DNA of 64,000 nt from Maritalea sp049801075. GTDB taxonomy: Bacteria > Pseudomonadota > Alphaproteobacteria > Rhizobiales > Devosiaceae. A program made the position numbers and the translations under genes. This document shows, in pieces, positions 16,704 through 26,382 of this stretch (positions are counted from its first letter, which is position 1; every line of letters begins with the position of its first letter). The notes below the pieces were generated by a model. That model ran no database searches. It was not told the DNA's origin and saw only the letters and a program-made list of their open reading frames with translations. Location of the stretch: contig NZ_JBNAGG010000001.1 in the NCBI RefSeq assembly GCF_049801075.1, forward strand, positions 992,001-1,056,000. The letters run 5' to 3'.

Positions 16704-18116
16704 ATGGCGCAGCTGCAACTATTTGCAAAACTAAAAGAAATTGTCGGTGACGCGAATTTTCATGATGTACCAGACCAAATGGCACGCTTTCTGGAAGAGC
16801 CGCGCGGGCTGTACACCAAAGGGGCCCAATGTGCCGTCACGCCGACATCGGTTGAGATGGTGCAAAAAGTAATGCAATTCGCCTATCAAAACGAGATTTC
16901 TGTGGTGCCGCAGGGCGGCAATACGGGGCTTGTGGGCGGGCAAGTGCCTGCTACGGGCAATGAGATTGTGCTGAGCCTCGTCAAAATGAAGCAAGTGCGC
17001 GATGTGGACCCGTCTACCAATGTATTGACCCTTGAAGCTGGCGTTACCGTGCTTGACGCGCAAAAGCATGCGGAAGAGGCAAATCGGCTGTTTCCGTTGT
17101 CGCTTGGTTCTGAGGGCACCTGCCAAATTGGCGGCATTCTCTCCACGAACGCCGGGGGCACCGCGGTTTTGGCCTATGGTAATTCCCGCGATTTGTGCAT
17201 GGGTGTTGAGGCCGTTTTGGCCGATGGACGCATATACAACGGCCTTTCAAAATTGCGCAAAGACAATACGGGCTACGATTTGAAGGATTTGCTGGTGGGC
17301 GCTGAAGGCACGCTGGGCATCATCACCGCGGCTTCGCTCAAAATGTTCCCGCGCCCGCGCACTTTTGAAACTGCCCTGCTCAACATCGCCTCGCCGCAAG
17401 TTGGCGTTGATATTTTTGAATTGGTACGCGAACGCGCGGGCAACCGCCTCACCTCATTTGAATTGCTGCCCACCATAGGCATGGATTTGCAATTAAAACA
17501 CAATCTGATCAATCGCGATCCGCGCGCAACAGAAACACCTACTGGGTGGCATATTCTGTTGGAACTTTCCCTATTCGAAGGCGATCATGATGGTGCGCTT
17601 CTGGCCATTCTAGAAGATTTGTTTGAGCGAGAATGGGTCGCCGATGCCTCTCTATGCAACTCCGTGGCGGACCGCCAATTGATGTGGCTGATGCGCGAGA
17701 ATTATGCGGAATGCCAAAAGCGGGAAGCCCAAGCGATTAAGCACGACATTTCGGTCGCTATTCGCGATATTCCTACGCTGATTGAACAGGTAGACGCAGT
17801 TGCTGAAGAAATATTGCCGGGCATTCGCTCCATCGCCTTTGGCCATATGGGCGACGGCAATATCCATTATGACTTTTTGGCCCCGATTGGCTTTGAAGGC
17901 GATTTGCGTGAGATCGCACCTGCCATCCACGATGCAACCTATGAGATCTTGGCCAAGCTCAACGGCTCGATTTCAGCGGAACACGGGATTGGCCAGCTCA
18001 AACGGGATTTGCTGGCGCAAAAGAAAGATCCGACCGCACTGGATATGATGAAAAGCATCAAGCTGGCGCTTGATCCAAAAAACATTCTCAATCCGGGGAA
18101 AATTGTTAGCCCTTAA
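16704..18116 (+). CDS. FAD-binding oxidoreductase, GlcD/D-2-hydroxyglutarate dehydrogenase-like
   Basis: A 470-residue flavoprotein of the FAD-linked oxidase family. The FAD domain has VPQGGNTGLVGGQVP, SLGSEGTCQIGGILSTNAGG and LLVGAEGTLGIIT. The C-terminal domain has FGHMGDGNIHYD and SAEHGIGQLKRD, as in D-2-hydroxyglutarate and D-lactate dehydrogenases of the GlcD type. Electron acceptor and substrate are not resolved. The ATG at 16704 follows AAAAGAG and is divergent from fabI, 117 bases away. Confidence 0.87.
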   Translation: MAQLQLFAKLKEIVGDANFHDVPDQMARFLEEPRGLYTKGAQCAVTPTSVEMVQKVMQFAYQNEISVVPQGGNTGLVGGQVPATGNEIVLSLVKMKQVRDVDPSTNVLTLEAGVTVLDAQKHAEEANRLFPLSLGSEGTCQIGGILSTNAGGTAVLAYGNSRDLCMGVEAVLADGRIYNGLSKLRKDNTGYDLKDLLVGAEGTLGIITAASLKMFPRPRTFETALLNIASPQVGVDIFELVRERAGNRLTSFELLPTIGMDLQLKHNLINRDPRATETPTGWHILLELSLFEGDHDGALLAILEDLFEREWVADASLCNSVADRQLMWLMRENYAECQKREAQAIKHDISVAIRDIPTLIEQVDAVAEEILPGIRSIAFGHMGDGNIHYDFLAPIGFEGDLREIAPAIHDATYEILAKLNGSISAEHGIGQLKRDLLAQKKDPTALDMMKSIKLALDPKNILNPGKIVSP

Positions 18117-18847
18117 AACAAATCAAGCTGTATCGATTTTTTTGGTTTCGGCGCGGCTTTTTCTTTGGGCTTAGCCTCCAGCTCCACTTCTACAATCAAG
18201 TCTTCGCCTTCATTGCGGGCATTGTTCACCCGTTGCGACACGGGGTAGCTGGTCACGTTATATTTGATCAGTGGTCGCACCAGTTTCAGCGCGTTTTGCG
18301 CATTCACATTTTTGGTGTCGAGCCACTCATCCATGTTCTCTTCAGGCACATGAACAGGCGTGCGGTGATGAATGTCGGCCAGTTCGCCCGTCGCCTCTTG
18401 GGTGAGTATGGTGAAGCTGTCGATCTCTTCGCCGTTCGGCCCTTCCCATGTGGCGTAAAGCCCGGCCAGCGCCAGCAGTGAGCCGTCTTCTTTGTGAATA
18501 TGAAAGGGCTGTTTTTCGCCATTCTGGCGCAGCCATTCATAATAGCCACTGGCGGGCACAAGGCAGCGCTGGTTTTTCAGAGAGCTTTTAAAGGCGGGTT
18601 TTTCGGCTACTGTTTCCACCCTTGCATTGGCTAGCACCGTGAATTCACGTGGGTCTTTCACCCAATGCGGCACAAGCCCCCAGCGCATCAGTTGCGCTTC
18701 GTTGCCGCGTCCATGATTAACGATGCTCAACACAGGCTGGGTGGGCGGAATATTGTAGCGGGCTGGAAAATCATTCAATTGGGCATCCAAATTGAACAGA
18801 TTGATCAATTCTTCCCGTGGATGATGTAGATCGAGCCGCCCGCACAT
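18113..18847 (-). CDS. SRAP (SOS response-associated peptidase, YedK/HMCES) protein
   Basis: A 244-residue SRAP protein that covalently traps abasic sites in single-stranded DNA. After Met removal the catalytic Cys2 is N-terminal (MCGRLDLH). The active-site Asn in NARVETVAEKPAFK, Glu in GYYEW (about residue 110) and His in HHRTPV (about 167) are present. A basic, Lys/Pro-rich tail (KPKEKAAPKPKKS) is extra. Convergent with the FAD enzyme (4-base overlap). No LexA-type site was seen upstream. Confidence 0.93.
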   Translation of the reverse strand: MCGRLDLHHPREELINLFNLDAQLNDFPARYNIPPTQPVLSIVNHGRGNEAQLMRWGLVPHWVKDPREFTVLANARVETVAEKPAFKSSLKNQRCLVPASGYYEWLRQNGEKQPFHIHKEDGSLLALAGLYATWEGPNGEEIDSFTILTQEATGELADIHHRTPVHVPEENMDEWLDTKNVNAQNALKLVRPLIKYNVTSYPVSQRVNNARNEGEDLIVEVELEAKPKEKAAPKPKKSIQLDLF

Positions 18848-18855
18848 GGTGTTAC

Positions 18856-19770
18856 CTAACTTGTTTTGGCCGCAACTTTATCGCGATTTGCTTGGTCGAT
18901 AAAGGGTACGCGCCAGCGCAACGTCATGGCCGCCGCGCCCAGCAAAATCGCTGCGGAGCCAACCCATTGCATCCAAGTCAATTGCCGATCAAAGGCCACA
19001 TAGTCCACCACAATGGCGGCGATAGGATAGATAAAGGCAAGTGCGCCGGTGACGCTGGTTTCCAGCCGCTGAATGCCATCATACATAATGATGTACATCA
19101 GCACCGTGCACATCAGACCTAGCGCGAGAATGGCGCCCCACTCCACTTGTCCGTTAGGCATGATTTGCCATTGCATCAAGGGGAATAGCATGATGGTGCC
19201 TACGCTTACATGCGTCAGCGCTACGAGATGTGGCGGCACGCCTGTCAGCTTTTTCACCAGCAACACGGTCACCGCATAAAGCACCGCCGCGCCGAAGGCC
19301 ATGATGACGCCCATCAAATAGTCGGTGCCTGTGTCGGTGGAAATATCGCGCGCGCTGACCACTGCGATCATGCCGACAAAGGCGAACAGCAGCCAAAAGA
19401 CCTTAGAAAAGTTCAGCTTTTCGCCCAAAAACGCCACGCCCATCATCGCCAGAATGATCGGCTGCGTGTGATAGACCACGGTGGAAATGGTGATGGAGGC
19501 TTTGGAGAATGAGCCGAACAGCAATATCCAGTTGGTCACCACCGCAACGCCGCTCAGCACAGCCAGTGTGATGTTGCGCTTGGTGAAATATTCCCGTTTG
19601 AACATGCCCAAAGCCGCGCAAACAATGCCAAGGCCCACCGCACCAATCAGGCAGCGGGAAAAGACCACGTTAAATGTGGGTTGGTTGGACACCACCACAA
19701 AAAAGCCGATGGTGCCGGAAATCATCATGGCGGTGACCAGTTCCACCACCCCAATCCAGTTGCGTTGCAT
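18856..19770 (-). CDS. EamA/DMT family transporter
   Basis: A 304-residue integral membrane protein with about ten hydrophobic segments in two EamA repeats, the layout of drug/metabolite transporters such as RhaT/YdcZ-type exporters. The substrate is not readable. An Lrp-family regulator lies divergently 127 bases upstream, a common arrangement for amino-acid exporters, so control by that regulator and an amino-acid-related substrate are reasonable inferences. Confidence 0.87.
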   Translation of the reverse strand: MQRNWIGVVELVTAMMISGTIGFFVVVSNQPTFNVVFSRCLIGAVGLGIVCAALGMFKREYFTKRNITLAVLSGVAVVTNWILLFGSFSKASITISTVVYHTQPIILAMMGVAFLGEKLNFSKVFWLLFAFVGMIAVVSARDISTDTGTDYLMGVIMAFGAAVLYAVTVLLVKKLTGVPPHLVALTHVSVGTIMLFPLMQWQIMPNGQVEWGAILALGLMCTVLMYIIMYDGIQRLETSVTGALAFIYPIAAIVVDYVAFDRQLTWMQWVGSAAILLGAAAMTLRWRVPFIDQANRDKVAAKTS

Positions 19771-19897
19771 GTTTTTTCTCTTTCAAACTCTTTGTAATCT
19801 GCTTCAACGCTAAACCCAAGCGTTAGAGTTGCACATATAAATAATTCGGCTAAAATCTGATTTCACCGAACGAAATTAGGTAAAGACACTATTTTAC

Positions 19898-20329
19898 ATG
19901 GATAACGCAGATAAAATATTGATTGAAACTCTTTTTGAGAATGGAAAAACGCCACTCAAAGAGCTTGCCGCGAAAGTTGGCTTATCTGCACCCAGCACCT
20001 CGGAGCGGCTTAAAAGGTTGGAGGAACGCGGGGTAATCCGCGGCCATACGTTGACCGTCGCGCCGGAGCAAATTGGATATCCATTGCGCGCTATTGTGCG
20101 GGTTAGTCCCATGCCCGGCCAGTTGCAGCGCGTGACCAAACTTATCCAGCAAACCGCTGAAATCACCGAATGCGACAAGGTGACGGGGGAAGATTGCTTT
20201 ATCTGCAAAATCTATCTCAAATCGATTGAGCAGCTGGATTTGATCCTCGACAATATCAGCCAATATGCAGCCACCAACAGCTCCATCATCAAGAGCTCGC
20301 CCGTGAAACGTCGGTTACCGCCGCTATGA
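19898..20329 (+). CDS. Lrp/AsnC family transcriptional regulator
   Basis: A 143-residue regulator. The helix-turn-helix lies at about residues 17-44 (PLKELAAKVGLSAPSTSERLK) and the RAM domain has TECDKVTGEDCFICKIYL. It is divergent from the EamA exporter, its likely target, and its stop overlaps the Nudix gene by 4 bases. It is distinct from the Lrp protein at 8296. Confidence 0.9.
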   Translation: MDNADKILIETLFENGKTPLKELAAKVGLSAPSTSERLKRLEERGVIRGHTLTVAPEQIGYPLRAIVRVSPMPGQLQRVTKLIQQTAEITECDKVTGEDCFICKIYLKSIEQLDLILDNISQYAATNSSIIKSSPVKRRLPPL

Positions 20330-20715
20330 ATGAACACGTCGATGTGGTCAGCGCTGCCTTGTTTGATGGCAACAATGTGCTGCTGGTCCAGCGCAAAAAC
20401 CCGCCCTATCAGCATTATTGGTCCTTGCCCGGTGGGCGCATAAATTCTGGCGAATCCGCCATCGACGCAATCCGGCGCGAAATCTTGGAAGAAACCGGAT
20501 TGAAGGTCCACGATTTCCATAAGGTGCAAACGCACAGTTCGGCTGGTTTTACGCTGCAAGTGTTTGCCGCCAAGGCCGACATCTCCGCGGCTCAAGCGCT
20601 GGATGATGCCGCCGCCGTGCAAATCGTCCCGCTGCATCAGGTGCCCGAGCTGCACTATACACCAGATCTATGGGCCATCATCAATACAGCGCGCCAACGG
20701 CTCACTGATCTGTGA
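20326..20715 (+). CDS. Nudix hydrolase
   Basis: A 129-residue Nudix protein. The box is complete: GGRINSGESAIDAIRREILE followed by ETGL (about residues 36-59), with the REIxEE metal site. Such enzymes cleave nucleoside diphosphates linked to another moiety, including oxidised nucleotides and ADP-ribose. The gene is translationally coupled to the upstream Lrp regulator. Substrate unknown. Confidence 0.9.
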   Translation: MNEHVDVVSAALFDGNNVLLVQRKNPPYQHYWSLPGGRINSGESAIDAIRREILEETGLKVHDFHKVQTHSSAGFTLQVFAAKADISAAQALDDAAAVQIVPLHQVPELHYTPDLWAIINTARQRLTDL

Positions 20716-20777
20716 GTGTATTTGATTGGTGATCGCTCACCAAATACGCCAAACTGCCCTCAGTTTTGGGAGGCAAA

Positions 20778-21782
20778 ATGCGACAGATTATTCTCAATAT
20801 ATTGATTGCAATAGCCATATTTAACGGCAGCTCAGCCGCGCTTGCGCAGGAATTGCAACCTCAACAGGCTGTGCCGCAACGTTGGATGCTGGAAGGCTGG
20901 GAAACGGATTTCTCCAAAGCGACCATCCGCTACAATGAGGTGATTGACGTTATCGGACGGGACAACATCCCCTCCATTGATGATCCTGAATTTAAGCCCG
21001 TTGCGCGCGAGGCCAGCATTCCGGGCAATGAGCCTGTCATCGGGTTAGAGCTGAATGGTGTCGCCCGCGCCTACCCTTTGCGCATTATGATGTGGCATGA
21101 AATCGTGAATGACCAGATTGGCGATACGCCTATCGCGGTGACCTATTGCCCCCTCTGCAACACCTCCATTGTTTTTGATCGTCGCATCGATGGTGAAGCC
21201 GTGGAGTTTGGCACGTCAGGCAAGCTCCGCCATTCCGACCTGATTATGTATGACCGGACGCAACAAAATTGGTGGCAGCAATTTACCGGCGAGGCCATCG
21301 CTGGCACGCGCGCTGGCGAGAAATTGAAAGCCTATCCGTCACGTCTAATGAGCTTGAAGCTGTTTCGCGAAACTTATCCCGATGGCGACATTTTGGTGCC
21401 TGATCCCCGCCGCATTGAGCAAATGGGCCGCAATCCTTATGTCGGATATGACAAATCGGCAAAGCCCTTCCTGTTTCGCGGTGAAATCCCCGATGACATC
21501 AACCCCATGATGCGTGTCGCGCTGGTGCAAACGCCCACGCCAGTTGGCGTTGCCCTGCCGCTATTGCAGCAGCAAGGCGAGGTCAGTCATGAAGATTTGA
21601 TCTTCCGTTGGTCAGTGGGTCAAGCCTCAGCGCTTGATCGTGGCGAGATCAGCCAGGGGCGCGATGTGGGCAATATCGAAGTTGTTCGACAAACAGATTC
21701 TGGCGAAGAACCTGTGGTGCATGAGGTCACATTCGCCTTTGCGGCCCGCGCCTTTATGAGTGGTTTGACCATCCTGCAATAA
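20778..21782 (+). CDS. DUF3179 domain-containing exported protein
   Basis: A 334-residue protein with an N-terminal signal peptide ending near ALAQE (about residue 24), then a DUF3179 domain: GLELNGVARAYPLRIMMWHE, VTYCPLCNTSIVFDR and FGTSGKLRHSDLIMYDR. The CPLC pair could bind metal or form a disulfide. The ATG at 20778 follows GGGAGG by 5 bases. Family function is unknown. Periplasmic location is inferred from the signal. Confidence 0.85.
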   Translation: MRQIILNILIAIAIFNGSSAALAQELQPQQAVPQRWMLEGWETDFSKATIRYNEVIDVIGRDNIPSIDDPEFKPVAREASIPGNEPVIGLELNGVARAYPLRIMMWHEIVNDQIGDTPIAVTYCPLCNTSIVFDRRIDGEAVEFGTSGKLRHSDLIMYDRTQQNWWQQFTGEAIAGTRAGEKLKAYPSRLMSLKLFRETYPDGDILVPDPRRIEQMGRNPYVGYDKSAKPFLFRGEIPDDINPMMRVALVQTPTPVGVALPLLQQQGEVSHEDLIFRWSVGQASALDRGEISQGRDVGNIEVVRQTDSGEEPVVHEVTFAFAARAFMSGLTILQ

Positions 21783-21844
21783 AACTTGCCTCCAAAGCGG
21801 CATCGTCTTAAGACTGACGATGTCGCACTTTTTTGGAGACCATT

Positions 21845-22219
21845 TTGCGCGCAAAAATTGCCACATCTTTATCCGCACTTTTGCTGTGTTTTGGCGGCCA
21901 ATCGCCCGCACAGGCCATTGATCCGGCTTATCAGCCGCAAATGGAACGGCTGGCAGAAATTATGGGCGCGCTCTATCATTTGGATGATCTTTGTTTGCGC
22001 TCCGGCATTGATTGGCGGGAGCAATTAGCTGAGCTGATGGATTTGGATGAAGTTGACGATGATCGGCGGGCGCGACTGGCCGGGGCATTCAACAATAATT
22101 ATGCGGACTTCCAGCAATCTCACAGCCGCTGTACCGACTCAGCAACGCTATTGACCTCTCGATTTCTCGAGGAAGGGGCCAAGATCAGCTATGATATCCA
22201 CATCCGCTACGCCGAATAA
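21845..22219 (+). CDS. TIGR02301 family small periplasmic protein
   Basis: A 124-residue protein with a signal peptide (MRAKIATSLSALLLCFGG, cleavage near AQA) and a mature domain with ERLAEIMGALYHLDDLC, WREQLAELM and RARLAGAFNNNY, matching the Hyphomicrobiales-specific family TIGR02301. Two Cys pairs (DLC, SRC) may form a disulfide. The start is a TTG with GGAG 6 bases upstream; an in-frame TTG 12 bases earlier is less likely because it contains that site. Function unknown. Confidence 0.72.
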   Translation: MRAKIATSLSALLLCFGGQSPAQAIDPAYQPQMERLAEIMGALYHLDDLCLRSGIDWREQLAELMDLDEVDDDRRARLAGAFNNNYADFQQSHSRCTDSATLLTSRFLEEGAKISYDIHIRYAE

Positions 22220-22310
22220 TGTGGATTTCTCGCCCAAATTAACCTTTATTAAAGAACCTTGATGTTCGCGCCAGAAAGCCGTGCTACAGCTTGAATGTCA
22301 GGAGAATTAC

Positions 22311-22571
22311 ATGTTCGAATATTCAAGCACGAAATCGCTTTTTGAACGCGAAGATGAGGAGCGCCAATTGGCGCTGCAATATCTGGCTGAAGCATGGCGC
22401 AATGCCGATGTGGAAGGCGTTGAAAAAGAAGCTTTGGCACACGCCGCCTTGTTCGCCGCCATCGCCACTTTGGTGGAGCAATATGGCGAAGAACCCATCG
22501 CGAAATTGTTAGAGAAATTGCCTGGCCAAGTTGAGCTGGGTGAATATACAGTCGACCGCACAATTCAATAA
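22311..22571 (+). CDS. Conserved hypothetical protein (86 residues)
   Basis: A short acidic, mostly helical soluble protein beginning MFEYSSTKSLFEREDEERQLA, with an alanine-rich central helix (EALAHAALFAAIATLV). No Cys, membrane segment or known domain. AGGAG lies 7 bases before the ATG, so translation looks real. I recall similar short proteins in Hyphomicrobiales but no named family. A near-CtrA motif with the wrong spacing (N6) lies 60 bases upstream. Confidence 0.65.
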   Translation: MFEYSSTKSLFEREDEERQLALQYLAEAWRNADVEGVEKEALAHAALFAAIATLVEQYGEEPIAKLLEKLPGQVELGEYTVDRTIQ

Positions 22572-22599
22572 TTTAATTCGTTTGACGGAAGGCAGCACC

Positions 22600-23271
22600 A
22601 TGTCCAAGCTCCTTGCAAATTTGGCTTTGTCTGCTGCCCTAACGGCGGGCGCCCTCACCGCGCCTGCTTTCGCCAACACAGGCGAAAATAGCAGCACTGC
22701 GAACAGCGATGTCACCTCACAATTTGGCCCCGCTGATCCTACGGATGATCAAATCATCATTCCGCCCAACGAAAATGCCGAAGCGCGCGCCGCCTCATAT
22801 GACAATCTTGATCCGCAGCGAGACCTCACCTTGCTGCCAAGTGAAGTGGCCAAAACGCGCGACATGCTGATGGACGCCATTCGCTCCGGCGATATTGAAA
22901 AATTGCGCCCCATCATCGATGCGCAACCTGAAGTGCCACGGCTTAGCTTTGGCACGGTCGACAACCCCATCCAGTTTTTGCGCGAAAGCTCAAACGATGG
23001 TGAAGGCCTTGAGCTGATGGGCATCATGCTCGAACTACTCGAAGCGCCCTATGCAGTTCAGGATTTGGGCGAAGGCGAACCGAAAATGTTCGTCTGGCCC
23101 GCCTATGCCACCCACAATTTGCAGGATTTGAGCAATCAAGAACTGGTGGAAGTCTATAAACTCGTCAGCCATCTAGACGTAGAAGAAATGCGCCTCTATG
23201 GCGGCTGGTACTTCTTCCGCGTCGGCATAGACGAAAACGGCGTCTGGCGGTTTTTCGTTGCAGGTGATTAG
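22600..23271 (+). CDS. Hypothetical exported protein
   Basis: A 223-residue protein with a clear signal peptide (MSKLLANLALSAALTAGALT, cleavage near AFA-NTG). The mature part is acidic and contains a helical segment (ARDMLMDAIRSGDIEKLRPIID-like, residues about 87-107) and the C-terminal GGWYFFRVGIDENGVWRFF, which looks like a small lipocalin- or NTF2-like sheet end. No family recognised. It is followed within 5 bases by an intrinsic terminator. Confidence 0.72.
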   Translation: MSKLLANLALSAALTAGALTAPAFANTGENSSTANSDVTSQFGPADPTDDQIIIPPNENAEARAASYDNLDPQRDLTLLPSEVAKTRDMLMDAIRSGDIEKLRPIIDAQPEVPRLSFGTVDNPIQFLRESSNDGEGLELMGIMLELLEAPYAVQDLGEGEPKMFVWPAYATHNLQDLSNQELVEVYKLVSHLDVEEMRLYGGWYFFRVGIDENGVWRFFVAGD

Positions 23272-23275
23272 GATA

Positions 23276-23304
23276 AAAGCCTCAGTTTTGCCGGGGCTTT
23301 TTTT
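23276..23304 (+). terminator. Rho-independent terminator after the exported protein
   Basis: AAAGCCTC pairs with GGGGCTTT (8 bp, one G-T) around a 9-base loop, followed by a run of T. It ends the transcription unit of the upstream small-protein genes. Confidence 0.8.
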
Positions 23305-23421
23305 GTGGGAGGGTGCGGAATGGCGGGTATGCGGACTTTTGAGACATTCGCTAACAACACAGAAATGAAGTCAAAAAAAGATAGCGGCGGAAAATTTAAG
23401 TTGAGGCAAATGACACTGCTC

Positions 23422-26382
23422 TCACTTTTTTGTTTTCCTTCTGCCCTTGATCTTACTTTTGGCCTTTGAGGTTGTTTTTGCTTCAACCTTCGCGCGTTCT
23501 TGATTCAGCTTAAATAGACGCGCAAGGATTTCGTCCTCTGTTAATTTGCCATCACGCCAATCATCACCCCAGCCATAAGCTTCAGCTACGGCCTCGTCCA
23601 ACGCTTTATGCGCATTGTCCAGCCATGTAGGTCGGGCGTTATAGAGATTGGTGAGTGTACGTTTCTTTAGTTCTTTTGCTGACGCATCGTCCTTCGGTAA
23701 AATACGGTCAGGGTAGCCCTGCACCACTTCTGGCATACGGACAATTAGGTCAGCAGGATTCAGCCAGTTATCGCGCAGTTCATCCAAACGTCTCGCTGCA
23801 TCTGCAATTCTAATTGCTCGCGGATCATTGACATAGTCTTTGGCAGGGATGTTGGGAGTTAGACCTTTAGGGAAAGGGAATGTTTGGAAAACTGAATTGG
23901 CCGAATATGTAGGATCATTGCCTGCACCTATCCAGGAACAGTATTCTAGAGTCCAAGTTTCATGGCAAATCGATGATAGAATCCCAAGCGAAGTATAGTC
24001 ATCCCTCGGGAAAACAACTAATTTTTGGTTGGGGAGATAGGCAGCACAAAGAAATCTGAATATCCGTGTACTTGAAACCATAGGTGTTACCAGAAATCGT
24101 GATAACGAACCGATAGCGCGTCGCATTCCCGGACGAGGTTCGGCGTGAATCCACCACCGCTCACGATGGTTTTTGCGTCGCACAACATATTCACCGTCAT
24201 CGTTCTTGCGCTGCCGAAATGGCTTTATTTTTCGTAGCGCATATTCAAAAGGTAACTCATACAATGCAGCTTCGTCTTCACCAATATCTGCTCCAAAGTC
24301 CAACAACCATTTGACTTCACCTCGCTGCAGCAAGTCTTCACCATTCGCAGTTAAACGCAAAACGTCGCTATTGTAAGAACCGGAGACGTTTAACGGGGCT
24401 TTCAGCCAGTTAATTGCTTTGGCTTGCTCAATTTCGAAAGCTCCGTTCAAGAATACTCCAGTGAAAGACCCCCGAGCATTCTCTTGCAATGCAACAGGCA
24501 TTGGTTGTGGAAAAGCGCTAAGCGAAGGCGTGATTATATTGACAGTATTTCCATTTAATCTCTTTGGCTGAGGTGCATTGGAAAAACAGATAATTGAAAC
24601 ACGGACGGATGCTCCGTCGACTATCCAAGGTTCGTCCGACCAGGCTTCAAAAATCTCTGCGGTACGCGTAAACGTTTCCAACACCTTTCTGTCGGCGCCG
24701 GTGCGAACGGCGTTAGTGGTTACAAGACCAACTCGCTCCGCTCCGGCGTTCGCCGCCAGTTTGTTGGCGTGGTATATCCAGTAACAAACGAAGTTTGCAC
24801 CGCCTGGTACGTCATTTTTATGCGCCGCCCTTAATTTTTGAACATAGCTTTCGCCCAGTTCCGCAATCATTCTTTTATCACCCAAAAACGGTGGATTTCC
24901 GATCACTACATCCGCTTTTGGCCACTCCGCTTGTGTGCCATTTTCATTCAAAACGGCGTCTCGGTTTTCAATTGTGTTCAGTGTGCGCAGGATCGGATTG
25001 CGGTTTCCTTCAAAGCCATTACGGCGCATCCATTGGATTTCACCAATCCATACCGATATTCGCGCCAATTCCGCTGCATAGGCACTTAGTTCGATACCGA
25101 GAACCACCTCGGGACCGATTTGTGGGAAACCACGGGAAAGACCTAGCGCCTCCGCCTCCAGATTCGCTCTATGTTCAATATTCTTAAGTTCAAGCAAAGC
25201 AATATACAAAAAATTCCCTGACCCGCAGGCAGGGTCTAAGACCCGAAAATTCTTCAGTCGTTCGATGAATTCTGAAAGCAGCTTCTCAGCTTTGCGATGC
25301 GCGCGCGTGCTTGCCGCCAATTCTGCGCCACGTAGTAGTTTTTGTTTTGTCTGTTTTGGGGCATTTGCAAGCGTAAGTTGAATTTCGGCTCTTACCGCAG
25401 CCCATTCACCGAGTAGCGGTTGAACGATCACTGGGTTGACGATCTGCATGATCTTATCGCGATCAGTATAATGAGCACCAAGTTGGCTGCGCTTTGCCGG
25501 ATTAAGACCACGTTCAAACAAAGTCCCTAGAATTGCTGGGTCAATATCGGACCAATCCAGCTTTGCCGCATCGACAAGATCATTGAGGTCGTCCTTCTCA
25601 AGTGGCAGCACCGCATCACTATCAAACAACCCGCCATTGAACCAAGCAACTTTTTCAAACCCGACTAATCCGCCTCTTTTTTGCATGGCGACAAAGAGAA
25701 GTTGGGCATGGCTTGAAAAGGTAGCGGGATCAGGAAGCGCTGCCTTAATCATGCGCTCAAACATTTTATTTGGCAGCAAATCCACATCTTCTGCAAACAT
25801 GCAAAATACTAATCGATTGACAAAATGAGCAACTTCTTGTGCATCATGTCCGCGATCCCGCAATCGTTGCGCCATATTGGCAAACTTTTGGGCGGCTTGT
25901 TCTGTGACCTGCTGCCGCGTTTTGCTCGGTTTTAGCCTTTCCGGCGCATCGAAAGCATTGCGCAACAATTCTCGGTTTGCAGCATCGCTTAAATCGTCTA
26001 GATGGATCGTGTAGACTTTTTGAACAGTATTGGTCCAGTTCGTGTGGATGCGGATAACATCCATATCTGAAACAATGAGCAAAGGCGGGTTTTCAAGTGC
26101 AATGGCGTATTGGAGCAGTTGATCAAATGCTTTGTCTAGATTTGCCCTTTTACCCTTGTACTCCCATGCAAAGCTGTTTTTACGCCAAACGTCAGCCCAA
26201 CCTTCGCCACCGCTAGTTTTGGACGCGCCCTTTTCAAAGGTGAACCATTCACCTTTAGGGTCGGCCGCAATTGGGTCTTCGATGTTGAGCAATCTGCATA
26301 TGTCGTTGAAATGTGACTGAGAAGCGGTGCGCTCCTTTAGCTCGACATTTCTCCATTTTTTAATGAATTCTGATGGTGTCAT
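23422..26382 (-). CDS. MmeI-like type IIL restriction-modification enzyme (single polypeptide)
   Basis: A 986-residue protein with the layout of MmeI: N-terminal endonuclease, helical spacer, gamma-class N6-adenine methyltransferase, C-terminal recognition domain. The nuclease pattern D-x9-E-x-K is exact at Asp64, Glu74 and Lys76 (EYK), so cleavage activity may be retained. SAM motif I is LDPACGSGNFL at about 382-392 and the catalytic NPPF at 496-499. The C-terminus is basic (KSKIKGRRKTKK). The start at 26382 gives MTPSEFIKKWRN; an in-frame ATG lies 27 bases upstream. The gene stands alone between housekeeping genes and is AT-richer than they are, which suggests transfer. Recognition site unknown. 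Confidence 0.87.
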   Translation of the reverse strand: MTPSEFIKKWRNVELKERTASQSHFNDICRLLNIEDPIAADPKGEWFTFEKGASKTSGGEGWADVWRKNSFAWEYKGKRANLDKAFDQLLQYAIALENPPLLIVSDMDVIRIHTNWTNTVQKVYTIHLDDLSDAANRELLRNAFDAPERLKPSKTRQQVTEQAAQKFANMAQRLRDRGHDAQEVAHFVNRLVFCMFAEDVDLLPNKMFERMIKAALPDPATFSSHAQLLFVAMQKRGGLVGFEKVAWFNGGLFDSDAVLPLEKDDLNDLVDAAKLDWSDIDPAILGTLFERGLNPAKRSQLGAHYTDRDKIMQIVNPVIVQPLLGEWAAVRAEIQLTLANAPKQTKQKLLRGAELAASTRAHRKAEKLLSEFIERLKNFRVLDPACGSGNFLYIALLELKNIEHRANLEAEALGLSRGFPQIGPEVVLGIELSAYAAELARISVWIGEIQWMRRNGFEGNRNPILRTLNTIENRDAVLNENGTQAEWPKADVVIGNPPFLGDKRMIAELGESYVQKLRAAHKNDVPGGANFVCYWIYHANKLAANAGAERVGLVTTNAVRTGADRKVLETFTRTAEIFEAWSDEPWIVDGASVRVSIICFSNAPQPKRLNGNTVNIITPSLSAFPQPMPVALQENARGSFTGVFLNGAFEIEQAKAINWLKAPLNVSGSYNSDVLRLTANGEDLLQRGEVKWLLDFGADIGEDEAALYELPFEYALRKIKPFRQRKNDDGEYVVRRKNHRERWWIHAEPRPGMRRAIGSLSRFLVTPMVSSTRIFRFLCAAYLPNQKLVVFPRDDYTSLGILSSICHETWTLEYCSWIGAGNDPTYSANSVFQTFPFPKGLTPNIPAKDYVNDPRAIRIADAARRLDELRDNWLNPADLIVRMPEVVQGYPDRILPKDDASAKELKKRTLTNLYNARPTWLDNAHKALDEAVAEAYGWGDDWRDGKLTEDEILARLFKLNQERAKVEAKTTSKAKSKIKGRRKTKK

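Noticed and set aside
22239..22252. CtrA-like motif before the 86-residue gene
   Set aside because: TTAA and TTAA are separated by 6 bases, not 7; kept only as a remark.
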